From positions 56,067 through 93,795 of the forward strand of contig MEND01000155.1 of NCBI GenBank assembly GCA_001768975.1: DNA of 37,729 bases, written 5' to 3'. A program made the translations under genes and the position numbers. A model generated the notes under the pieces. That model made no database searches. It saw only the letters and a program-made list of their open reading frames with translations, and was not told the origin of the DNA. Source of the stretch: Bacteroidetes bacterium GWA2_31_9. Its GTDB lineage: Bacteria; Bacteroidota; Bacteroidia; Bacteroidales; GWF2-33-38. Positions 31,201-37,729 of this stretch are shown in pieces. Each line of letters starts with the position of its first letter. The first letter of the stretch is position 1.

Positions 31201-34187
31201 CATTTTATTATTGGAATTTTGGCGATGGAAATATTGACACTTTAAGCAATTTGCCTTTCACTCACACATACACTAACAATATTAGTACTCCAATAATCAA
31301 CAACATTACTTTAGTTACAGAATCCTCAAATGGTTGTAAAGATACTGCAAGTAATACTGTTACAATTTATCCCGAAATAATTGCAAATTTTACATCTGAT
31401 ACAGTTGGCTGTGAGCCATTAACTTTGCAATTTATAAATTTATCAATAGGTGCAAATAGCTACACTTGGGATTTTGCAAATGGAAATACTTCAACTCAAA
31501 CTAACCCATTAAATACATTTGAAACAGCAGATTATAACGATAGTATTTTCAGAATTGAATTAATCTCCAAATCGCAGTATAATTGTAGAGATACTTCATT
31601 TTTAAATATTCATGTTCTGCCAAAACCAATGTCTGAATTTTATCCCGATACAATTGCTGGATGTTCGCCTTTCGATGCTGAAATAATTAACCTTTCGGAA
31701 GGAGCCGATTCTTTTCAATGGAATTTTGGTGATGGCGAATTTTCAAACAGCACTGATTCAATCATTAACCATCTTTATTATAACAACTTAAGTTCGCCAA
31801 GCCAATTTCAAATAAGTTTGACAGCTTTTAATATTTTTGGTTGCTTCGACGAAAATTTCAAGCCTGTGATTGTATATCCAAATATAAATGCAGATTTTAC
31901 AACAGATACAACAGGCTGTCATCCATTGAATTTACAATTGTTAAATCAGTCTTATGGTGCAAATCAGTATTTTTGGAATTTTGGAGATGGAGCTAGTTCA
32001 TCGTCGATAAATCCAATTCATATATTTAATAATTATGGATTTACAGACACTACTTTCAATGTTCGTTTGATTGTAAAATCATCGTTTAATTGTTTCGATT
32101 CAATATTTAAAAATATTAATGTTTATCCTAAGCCTATTGCGAATTTTATTCCCGATTCAATAACTGGATGTTCGCCATTTACTTCACAAATAACAAACTC
32201 ATCGCAAGGAGCTGATATTAATAATTGGAATTTTGGAGATGGAAGTTTAAGCTCTTCAAACGACACTTTAATTTCACATTTATATACAAACAACCTTAGC
32301 TCTCCAAGCGAGTTTCAAATAAGCCTTAGTGTCGAAAATACATTTGGCTGTATAGACCAAATTTATAAACCTGTAATTGTGTATCCAAATGTAAATGCTG
32401 ACTTTATTTCAGATACTGCTGGTTGCCATCCTTTAAATATTTTGTTTTTAAACCAATCGTCAGGTGCAAGTGTTTATAATTGGGACTTTGGCGATAACGA
32501 TAATTCGTTCACCTTAAATCCTTCGCATATATATCAAAATACAACTCAATCAGACACTACGTTTACCGTTAATTTAATTGTAGAATCGATTTTTCATTGC
32601 AAAGACAGCACAAATACTAATATTACTGTTTATCCGAGACCTGAATCATTTTTTGTCACAAATTCATCGGGTGGCTGTACTCCTGTTGATATTCAAATTG
32701 AAAATCAAAGTGTTGGAGCAAATATTTTTGAATGGTCGTTTGGCGATGGAAATGTTTCAAATTCATCTCAACAATTTATAAATCATACTTATACAAATAA
32801 CCAAAATTCTCCAACAACAAATGTTTTGAATCTATCTGTTACAAACTCTCACAATTGCTCAGATAGTTACAATACGAATATTGTTATTAACCCGTTTATT
32901 AAAGCATTATTTACATCAGATACAGCAGGATGTAGTCCTTTGATTGCTAGTTTTACAAATTCATCTTATGGAGCTGATAGTTATTTGTGGAAATTTGGAG
33001 ATGGAACAGCTTCAACACTTCAAAATCCAACTCATACATTTATAAATAACTCTGCTGTTGATTCAATTTATCACATTACTTTAACAGCACAATCGCAATA
33101 TGGATGCTCTGATAGTTTAAAAGCAACTGCAATTATACATCCATCGCCAATTGCAAGCTTTACTGCAAACCCTGCTAGTCAAATTTTTCCGTCCTCAACT
33201 GTTGACATTCAAAATAATAACGATAACTCAAACTGGAATTATTTGTGGAATTTTGGAGATGGAAGTTCATCATCAGTTTCGCAACCAAGTTCACATATTT
33301 ATCAAAGTTTCGGGCAATATACTATAAACTTAATTGTTAATTATCAATATTGTATTGATTCATTAAGTAAATTAATTGAAATAATTGCCACTCCACCAAT
33401 TGCCGATTTTGATTCGTCTGCAAGTGGCTGTCCTCCATTAACAGTAGTGTTTAATAATAAATCAACAAATGCCGACACATATTTTTGGGAATTTGGCGAC
33501 AACAATACTTCTTCAGAATTTGAACCAGAGCATATATATTCAAATCCAGGGACATATCATGTAAAGTTAACTGTTTATGGACCTGGTGGCGAAGACGACT
33601 CATCTGGTGTTATAATTAATGTTTTTCAAAATCCAACTGCTTTATTTACAATTAGTCCAAACTTAGTTTATTTGCCCGAACAACCAATAAATTGTTACAA
33701 TTTATCAACTTATGCCGATTCGTACTTATGGGATTTCGGCGACAATCAAACTTCAATCGAATCTGACCCAAAACATATTTATTCAGAGGTTGGGACTTAT
33801 ACAATTTCATTGACGGCTATTACAGAAAATGATTGCAAAGATACTTATATAGCTCCTGATGTTGTTACTGCAGATGTTAGTGGGAAAATAGTTTATCCAA
33901 ATGCATTTACTCCAAATCCTAATGGTGCTAATGGAGGACAATATGACAAATTAGATTACTCAAATGATATATTTTTTCCAATTCAAGAGGGTGTTGAAGA
34001 ATTTCACATGGAAGTTTATACACGTTGGGGCGAATTGATTTTTGTAAGTGAAGATATTAATATTGGTTGGGATGGATATTATAATGGAGAGTTATGTAAA
34101 CAAGATGTTTATGTTTGGAAAGTACGTGGTAAATATATTAATGGTGAGAATTTTAATAAAATTGGAGATGTAACTCTGTTAAGATGA
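28239..34187 (+). CDS. Giant PKD-repeat surface protein with gliding-motility type-B C-terminal domain
   Basis: A 1982-residue exported protein, probably a filamentous adhesin. A signal peptide ends near residue 28 (FFSFKSSAQ). Residues 30-300 hold a unique region with a PKD-like start (FNWDDGNP). About five Ig/PKD-like modules rich in Gly-Thr follow to about residue 705 (e.g. TAGGTWSGTGITNSSNGRF, WSKSSGAGTANFTN). Then come about 14 PKD domains with the W-x-FGDG core, most with a GCxPL start and a GCxD near the end, whose two cysteines could pair. The last 95 residues are the gliding-motility-associated CHU_C type-B sorting domain (YPNAFTPNPNG, MEVYTRWGELIF, GWDGYYNGELCKQDVYVWK). SprB-like proteins of this type need a PorP/SprF partner, which is encoded downstream. 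Confidence 0.93.
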   Translation: MRHFTEHIILIIFVSVITLFFSFKSSAQDCTITSKANDMIPDKLCAPVSLSWEVTYRGVNDNGTSVEIQFNWDDGNPTETVAAISTNPAQKEWKVLVNHVYPKGGISCNYNPTATLVVNGVLCTSSIQEQNVTVWDTDDENGGAVTISPQVFPICVGNSGTVTFQDVSIFNCVPPVENDNQNLATRWTQWVYGTSFTISNVLVNGSAQAYPYYDAVYEHTGPVTGPQPPNDFSFPCFSPATATVAQFFEVTLRYWNYCNPYDDPNIPGLPADLVNGDNPPVIGTAMILIVPRPDATITPAGPFCENASAVFLTAATAGGTWSGTGITNSSNGRFNPATAGPGTHTITYIVTDGNGCAGTDTETITVYAIPNPNILPSSPAEVCPGDSLQLDGNPIQGSGNIITHLWTGNTAPLTATNIQNPYFYTNTQGSYVLTYKVTDDNSCFKAENITVNVNPVSANIIPNPAEACKGQNFIINGNPSGGTGNYVTHDWSGDAILLSDSTIQTPIFNSAVTGIFNFSYFVSDNNGCYGTDNISVTVFDVPVSNAGINDSICGKNYSFSAIPSIGTGTWSKSSGAGTANFTNVNSPTSSVSVSSFGTYQFKWKEVFGPNCSDSAFVTITFIETPISNAGTDNSTCGFNIQLNSVPSVGVGEWSLLSGTGNLNFTSINSNNSFITADTYGSYELIWSEDNSFGCVDNDTVTINFDVVPITLFTPFDSSGCTPFTINFIDNSVGSSIYLWNFGGTNTSSNQNPTYTFINNGTSNLSFDVKLVTSSIYGCKDSISTTVTVFPKPNSVFTHDATPSCSPLSVNFTNTSTESNFHIWNYADGSGNDTIFQNSHIFTNDTSFIQYLNVQLIAVSANNCKDTSSQIITVYPNPNYNFVINPDSACHPANVNLLATPGAFVYTWNFGDGSTSNGSYNINHNYVNNSNTDTSFTIKLNTTSLLGCKDSSTQQVTIHPKPSAIFTIDTNSGCTPLNILFTNNSQNASFYYWNFGDGNIDTLSNLPFTHTYTNNISTPIINNITLVTESSNGCKDTASNTVTIYPEIIANFTSDTVGCEPLTLQFINLSIGANSYTWDFANGNTSTQTNPLNTFETADYNDSIFRIELISKSQYNCRDTSFLNIHVLPKPMSEFYPDTIAGCSPFDAEIINLSEGADSFQWNFGDGEFSNSTDSIINHLYYNNLSSPSQFQISLTAFNIFGCFDENFKPVIVYPNINADFTTDTTGCHPLNLQLLNQSYGANQYFWNFGDGASSSSINPIHIFNNYGFTDTTFNVRLIVKSSFNCFDSIFKNINVYPKPIANFIPDSITGCSPFTSQITNSSQGADINNWNFGDGSLSSSNDTLISHLYTNNLSSPSEFQISLSVENTFGCIDQIYKPVIVYPNVNADFISDTAGCHPLNILFLNQSSGASVYNWDFGDNDNSFTLNPSHIYQNTTQSDTTFTVNLIVESIFHCKDSTNTNITVYPRPESFFVTNSSGGCTPVDIQIENQSVGANIFEWSFGDGNVSNSSQQFINHTYTNNQNSPTTNVLNLSVTNSHNCSDSYNTNIVINPFIKALFTSDTAGCSPLIASFTNSSYGADSYLWKFGDGTASTLQNPTHTFINNSAVDSIYHITLTAQSQYGCSDSLKATAIIHPSPIASFTANPASQIFPSSTVDIQNNNDNSNWNYLWNFGDGSSSSVSQPSSHIYQSFGQYTINLIVNYQYCIDSLSKLIEIIATPPIADFDSSASGCPPLTVVFNNKSTNADTYFWEFGDNNTSSEFEPEHIYSNPGTYHVKLTVYGPGGEDDSSGVIINVFQNPTALFTISPNLVYLPEQPINCYNLSTYADSYLWDFGDNQTSIESDPKHIYSEVGTYTISLTAITENDCKDTYIAPDVVTADVSGKIVYPNAFTPNPNGANGGQYDKLDYSNDIFFPIQEGVEEFHMEVYTRWGELIFVSEDINIGWDGYYNGELCKQDVYVWKVRGKYINGENFNKIGDVTLLR
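30361..33870 (+). repeat. Array of about 14 PKD-domain repeats, partly in an alternating A-B pattern
   Basis: Within the giant gene the core W-x-FGDG recurs about every 80-90 codons. The central units alternate between an A type (core followed by INHxYxNNxxSP) and a B type (ADFTSDTxGCxPL ... NPxHxF), giving a two-domain super-repeat. Two adjacent copies, beginning with CCCGAT at 31644 and 32151, are 507 bp (169 codons) apart and still highly similar, pointing to a fairly recent tandem duplication. Confidence 0.85.
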
Positions 34188-34226
34188 AGTTAGAAGTTTG
34201 AGGTTTGAGGATTAAAAATATAAGAT

Positions 34227-35834
34227 ATGAAAACAAATTTAACGATTTTAGTTTTGTTCCTTAGTGCAACAATGCTATTTGCTCAAGATAAGGAAGTTAA
34301 AAAACAAATCAAAGCTAAATTTGAGGAAGCAAATTACTATTATCAGTACGATAATTTTCATTTAGCTTTACCGGTTTTGCTTGATATTTTAAAGCTTGAC
34401 AGTACTAATATTGATGCTATTTACAAAACTGCAATTTGTACTTACAACACAAAACGCAATAAACAAGAATCGTATAAATATTTTGAAAAAGCTCAACTTG
34501 AGTTTAAAGAGTCGTACTTTTATTTAGGCTTACTAAATCATGATAACGAATTATTTGACAATGCATTAGACTATTTGATTAAGTACAAAAACTGGGACGG
34601 AATAAAAAAATATTCTAATGATGAGGTAGATTACTACATGAACAAATGCGTTTATGCTAAAGAAATGATGTTTAGCAAAATAAATGTAAATTTTCAAGTT
34701 TTGGGAGATAGTATTAATACTGAATATCTGGATTATGCAACTGTTTTATTACCAGATGAATCTTTAATGTATTTTACTTCACGAAGAAGTGGCGGAACTA
34801 GCGATTTAAAAGATCCATTGGGCGAATACTACGAAGATATTTATGTGTCTCACAATAAACTTGGAAAATGGTCAGCTCCTACTCTTTTAACTGCACCAAT
34901 CAACACTACATTGCATGATGCCTGTGTTACAATAACTTCTGATGGACAAGAATTATATATTTACAGAACAAATGCGGATTTATCAGGTGGAGATATTTAT
35001 TTATCGAAAAATATTGAAGGAACATGGTCAGAACCTGAAAAAATCAAATCTGATATAAATTTTAAAAATTCGTGGACTCCAAGTGCAAGTATCTCTCCTG
35101 ATAATAATTACATCTATATTTCTAGCAATAGAGAAGGCGGTTTTGGAGGAAAAGATATTTATAGAGTTACAAAATTACCAAATGGAGATTGGAGTTTAGC
35201 CGAAAATTTAGGTTCAGCAATAAACACTCCTTATGATGAAGATGCTCCGTTTATTCATCCCGATGGAAAAACCTTATTTTTTAGTTCAAAAGGACACAGA
35301 GGAATGGGAAATTATGACATTTTCAAATCTATATTAAATGAAGATGGAACATGGACAGCACCAGAAAACATTGGATATCCGCTCAATAGCGTAAGAGACG
35401 ATATTTATTATGTTGCAACACCTGATGGTAAAAGAGGTTATTTTTCATCGAACAGAAAAGGTGGAGTTGGCGAAACCGACATTTACTCAGTTGATTTACT
35501 GGATAATCCTGCAAATTACATTTTATTACGAGGAACTGTAAGTACAAACGACCCAGTTTTTGCTCCTGTAAAAGCCACAATTTCTATTATTGATTATCAA
35601 ACAAAAGAATTGCAGGGAATTTATCGTACAAATGCTGAAAATGGAAAATATCTTATGGTATTACTTCCAAAAAGAAAGTATAAGATGGTTGTAGAATCTG
35701 AGGGCTTTTTCAGCGTTGTTGACGAAATTGATATGACAAAAAAATTAAGAATTGAGGATATTTTTAAAAATGTAACTCTACAAAGATTAAAAACTGAAGA
35801 ACCAAAGGAAGCTCCTGTAAACGATAATGAATAA
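34227..35834 (+). CDS. PorE-like TPR/beta-propeller/CRD protein lacking the OmpA domain
   Basis: A 535-residue exported protein (signal peptide to about residue 19, LFLSATMLFAQ). The N-terminal part (about 22-150) is TPR-like (FEEANYYYQYDNFHLALPVL, AIYKTAICTYNTKRN). A PD40/WD40-like beta-propeller follows (about 165-430), with repeated blades of the form YIYISSNREGGFGGKDIY, LFFSSKGHRGMGNYDIF and GYFSSNRKGGVGETDIY. Residues about 438-515 form a carboxypeptidase-regulatory-like domain (GTVSTNDPVFAPVKATISI). The T9SS component PorE has the same order plus a C-terminal OmpA-like peptidoglycan-binding domain, which is absent here, so this protein cannot anchor to the wall that way. It lies 39 bp after the PKD giant and overlaps the PorP/SprF gene by 8 bp. 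Confidence 0.88.
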   Translation: MKTNLTILVLFLSATMLFAQDKEVKKQIKAKFEEANYYYQYDNFHLALPVLLDILKLDSTNIDAIYKTAICTYNTKRNKQESYKYFEKAQLEFKESYFYLGLLNHDNELFDNALDYLIKYKNWDGIKKYSNDEVDYYMNKCVYAKEMMFSKINVNFQVLGDSINTEYLDYATVLLPDESLMYFTSRRSGGTSDLKDPLGEYYEDIYVSHNKLGKWSAPTLLTAPINTTLHDACVTITSDGQELYIYRTNADLSGGDIYLSKNIEGTWSEPEKIKSDINFKNSWTPSASISPDNNYIYISSNREGGFGGKDIYRVTKLPNGDWSLAENLGSAINTPYDEDAPFIHPDGKTLFFSSKGHRGMGNYDIFKSILNEDGTWTAPENIGYPLNSVRDDIYYVATPDGKRGYFSSNRKGGVGETDIYSVDLLDNPANYILLRGTVSTNDPVFAPVKATISIIDYQTKELQGIYRTNAENGKYLMVLLPKRKYKMVVESEGFFSVVDEIDMTKKLRIEDIFKNVTLQRLKTEEPKEAPVNDNE

Positions 35835-36822
35835 ACTGTTTTTCATATTATGTTTTCTGACTTTTTCTTTAGTTTCTAAAGGACAGGACCCACAATATTC
35901 GCAGTTTTATGCTGCACCACTTTATCTTGCTCCATCGTTTGCTGGTGGCACAGAGGGTAGCAGAGTAATTATCAATTATCGAAATCAGTGGCAACAAGTT
36001 CCCGGAGCGTTTAATACTTATTCACTTTCGTACGACCATTATATTCCGAACGTAAGAAGTGGCGTTGGTTTTTTGTTTATGAGAGACCAAGCCGGAAGTG
36101 GCAAATTAAATACTACAAATGCAGGATTCCAATATTCATACAGCATTCCTATAAATCGAAAATGGGAAGTACGACCGGGTATTCATTTTCTTTTTGCACA
36201 ACGTGGAATAAATTTTAACAAGCTGGTTTTTGGCGACCAAATAGTTTATAATTCTCAAACTTCTGTAGAAATTCCAAGCGATAAAAAAGTAAATTATTTC
36301 GATTTTTCGGCTTCAGGGCTTGCATATTCAGATAGAAACTGGATTGGAGCATCATTCGACCATCTTTTAAAGCCAAATCAATCGCTTACAGGGAATTCGA
36401 GCAAAATTCCATTAAAATATTCTGTTTTTGGAGGAACAAAATTTGCAATTAATGGAAGATTTGGAAAATACGACGAAGAAACTATTTCATTGGCATTTCA
36501 TTTCAAGTCTCAGGCTGAATACGACCAGCTTGATTTAGGAATTTACTGGGCAAAAAGACCGTTGGTTATTGGCGTATGGTACAGAGGCTTACCTCTTATA
36601 AAAGATTACGAAAATAAGTATCGAAATCAAGATGCGTTTGTGGTTTTAGCAGGTTATCAATTAGAAGATTTAAAAATTGGTTATAGCTATGATTTTACAA
36701 TTTCACATCTTGCTTCAAACACAGGTGGGTCGCATGAAATATCAATAATATTTGAATTCTGGCAAGACCAAAAAGTTAGAAAAAAACGAAAAAGAGTTGT
36801 GGTTTCTTGTCCTAAGTTTTAA
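35827..36822 (+). CDS. Type IX secretion system membrane protein, PorP/SprF family
   Basis: A 331-residue outer-membrane beta-barrel protein. After a signal peptide (to about residue 20, LVSKGQ) the family-defining start DPQYSQFYAAPLYLAPSFAG is present, followed by NYRNQWQQVPGAFNTYSLSYD and barrel strands ending in a Lys/Arg-rich tail. Members of this family are encoded next to proteins with type-B T9SS sorting domains and are required for their export or surface attachment, as SprF is for SprB in Flavobacterium johnsoniae. Here it follows the PKD giant and the PorE-like gene in one transcription unit, which suggests that it serves that substrate. Confidence 0.95.
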   Translation: MNKLFFILCFLTFSLVSKGQDPQYSQFYAAPLYLAPSFAGGTEGSRVIINYRNQWQQVPGAFNTYSLSYDHYIPNVRSGVGFLFMRDQAGSGKLNTTNAGFQYSYSIPINRKWEVRPGIHFLFAQRGINFNKLVFGDQIVYNSQTSVEIPSDKKVNYFDFSASGLAYSDRNWIGASFDHLLKPNQSLTGNSSKIPLKYSVFGGTKFAINGRFGKYDEETISLAFHFKSQAEYDQLDLGIYWAKRPLVIGVWYRGLPLIKDYENKYRNQDAFVVLAGYQLEDLKIGYSYDFTISHLASNTGGSHEISIIFEFWQDQKVRKKRKRVVVSCPKF

Positions 36823-36904
36823 AAAGGCAATCAACTAGCATTACAAAAACTAAAACATTAAAAGAACGTATCAACAACACGCAATTGGTAGCATTAATAA
36901 ACTT

Positions 36905-37258
36905 ATGAATTCGGAACAAAATATAATTTTCTACAATACGGCAGACGGTAAAGCTAAAGTAGCCTTATTTGCAAAAGACGGCAATATATGGATGAACCAA
37001 AACCAGCTTTCTGAACTTTTTGCCACCTCAAAGCAAAATATTGGTCAGCATATAGCCAGTATATTGAATGATAATGAATTAGACGAAGATTCAGTTGTAA
37101 AGAATTACTTTACAACTGCCGCCGACGGCAAACAATATAATGTTAACTTCTACTCCTTAGATATGATACAAACCGATGAATACGATATTGAAGAATTAAA
37201 ACATATCGAAAACGAAATAAAAAATAATATTGGTAATGATGCCAAAAATAGTTGGTGA
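36905..37258 (+). pseudogene. Truncated RhuM-family (virulence RhuM) gene
   Basis: Residues 6-88 of the 117-residue frame follow the N-terminus of RhuM proteins: NTADGKAKVALFAKDGNIWM, QLSELFATSKQNIGQHI, LNDNELDEDSVVKNYFTTAA and FYSLDMI. RhuM proteins are about 300-350 residues; here the similarity stops after LDMI, and an unrelated 29-residue tail leads to a stop, so most of the gene is deleted. RhuM genes occur in accessory islands and their function is poorly known. The flanking stretches 36823-36904 and 37259-37383 contain no gene; a 17-codon frame from ATG at 37261 is not assignable. The region looks like the scar of a lost accessory element between the T9SS cassette and rnfA. Confidence 0.75.
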
Positions 37259-37383
37259 TTATGGCAAACATAAAAGATTTTACAAACGCAGGATATTCAG
37301 TTTTAGACACATAAAACATCGATAAAAGAACAGAAAAAAGAACACAAGTCGTTAGGAAAACAATTAAAACTCTCAGTTTTTTG

Positions 37384-37729
37384 CTAAACAATCCCCGTAA
37401 ATCCCATAAATGCCATAGCTAAAAGTCCTGCTATAACAAGTGCTATTGGAATTCCTTTCATTCCTTTTGGAATGTTCATTAGGTCGAGTTGTTCTCTTAT
37501 TCCTGCAAAAATTACTAATGCTAAACCAAAACCTATTGCAATTGAAGCCGAATATACAACGCCTTCCAATAAATTATAATTTTTCTGAATTGTTAAAATT
37601 GCAACTCCAAGCACAGCACAGTTTGTAGTAATTAATGGGAGAAAAATTCCTAAAGCCTGATATAATGGAGGACTAATCTTTTTCAAAATTATTTCTACCA
37701 TCTGAACTAATGCAGCAATTACGAGAATA
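37384..37729 (-). CDS. rnfA: Rnf electron-transport complex subunit A (partial, start outside window)
   Basis: Inner-membrane subunit of the Rnf ferredoxin:NAD+ oxidoreductase that couples electron transfer to ion pumping. The visible 114 residues are the C-terminal part: LVIAALVQMVEIILKKISP, LGIFLPLITTNCAVLGVAI with the conserved Cys of the TTNCAVLG motif, IGFGLALVIFAGIREQL and the C-terminal AFMGFTGIV. The Met at 37701 is internal, because the frame continues upstream to the window edge with conserved sequence. The TTNCAVLGVA form and the C-terminus fit RnfA/RsxA better than the NqrE subunit of Na+-NQR, though the two are close relatives. Ferredoxin, the Rnf electron donor, is encoded at the other end of the window. 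Confidence 0.93.
   Translation of the reverse strand, partial: ILVIAALVQMVEIILKKISPPLYQALGIFLPLITTNCAVLGVAILTIQKNYNLLEGVVYSASIAIGFGLALVIFAGIREQLDLMNIPKGMKGIPIALVIAGLLAMAFMGFTGIV

Noticed and set aside
34197-34210. TTTGAGGTTTGAGG direct repeat before the PorE-like gene
   Set aside because: Two 7-base copies in a 39-bp gap are too short to call a functional element.
37366-37380. Terminator hairpin after rnfA (AAAACT/AGTTTT)
   Set aside because: The stem is only six AT-rich pairs and has no clean T tract on the minus strand.
37143-37391. 82-codon minus-strand frame overlapping the end of rnfA
   Set aside because: It overlaps the RhuM fragment in antisense, shows no family pattern, and lies downstream of the rnfA stop in another frame.
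1-37729. tRNA, rRNA, CRISPR arrays, complete insertion sequences, prophage genes
   Set aside because: No cloverleaf with a GTTCRA-type arm, no regularly spaced direct repeats, and no transposase or phage structural frames were seen on either strand.

Overview
The window looks like a chromosomal stretch from a Bacteroidota bacterium, probably a Bacteroidales/Marinilabiliales-like or other marine lineage. The evidence is the very low G+C content, at least eight perfect matches to the Bacteroidota -7 promoter box TAnnTTTG just upstream of genes, and lineage-specific families (PUR/DUF3276, DUF5606, long NusB, LptD/OstA protein, type IX secretion sorting domains, PorP/SprF, PorE-like). No rRNA, tRNA, CRISPR array, complete insertion sequence or prophage was found.

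Layout. Positions 1-6900 hold the end of an unidentified plus-strand gene and then a minus-strand run: a 2[4Fe-4S] ferredoxin, a TauE/SafE permease, PepD, DnaA, an MCE/MlaD lipid-transport protein and a cell-wall amidase. A divergent lptD-like gene (6945-9539) converges on a minus-strand sugar-nucleotide cluster (9536-15039): rfbD, a MNT-HEPN toxin-antitoxin pair, rfbC, rfbA, a UDP-xylose synthase and a UDP-glucose dehydrogenase. A BrnA-like antitoxin with a possible BrnT remnant and an inverted repeat follows (15097-15661). Positions 15796-20971 read as one plus-strand unit: phosphoglucomutase, a secreted SprA-like protein and a GT-C-like membrane protein. Positions 21023-26424 are housekeeping genes (PUR protein, nusB, DUF1573 lipoprotein, yajC, ybbR/cdaR-like, coaE, TerB-J-domain protein, DUF5606). 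Positions 26525-36822 hold an S41 protease, a 1982-residue PKD-repeat surface protein with a type-B sorting domain, a PorE-like TPR/propeller protein and a PorP/SprF protein. The end has a broken RhuM gene and a partial rnfA.

How the genes fit together. Phosphoglucomutase supplies glucose-1-phosphate, which RfbA and, via UDP-glucose, Ugd draw on to make dTDP-rhamnose and UDP-xylose for surface polysaccharide. LptD, MlaD-like and amidase genes form an envelope block. The PKD giant, PorE-like and PorP/SprF genes look like an adhesin and its dedicated type IX secretion partners.

The most unusual items are: a single SprA_N-type module that carries its own signal peptide and type-A T9SS tail instead of being part of the giant SprA translocon; a MNT-HEPN module with its own promoter box inside the rhamnose operon; the decayed BrnT/BrnA-like locus; and the alternating two-domain PKD super-repeat with a 507-bp period. 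All functional statements come from reading motifs and family resemblance by eye; no database search was run.
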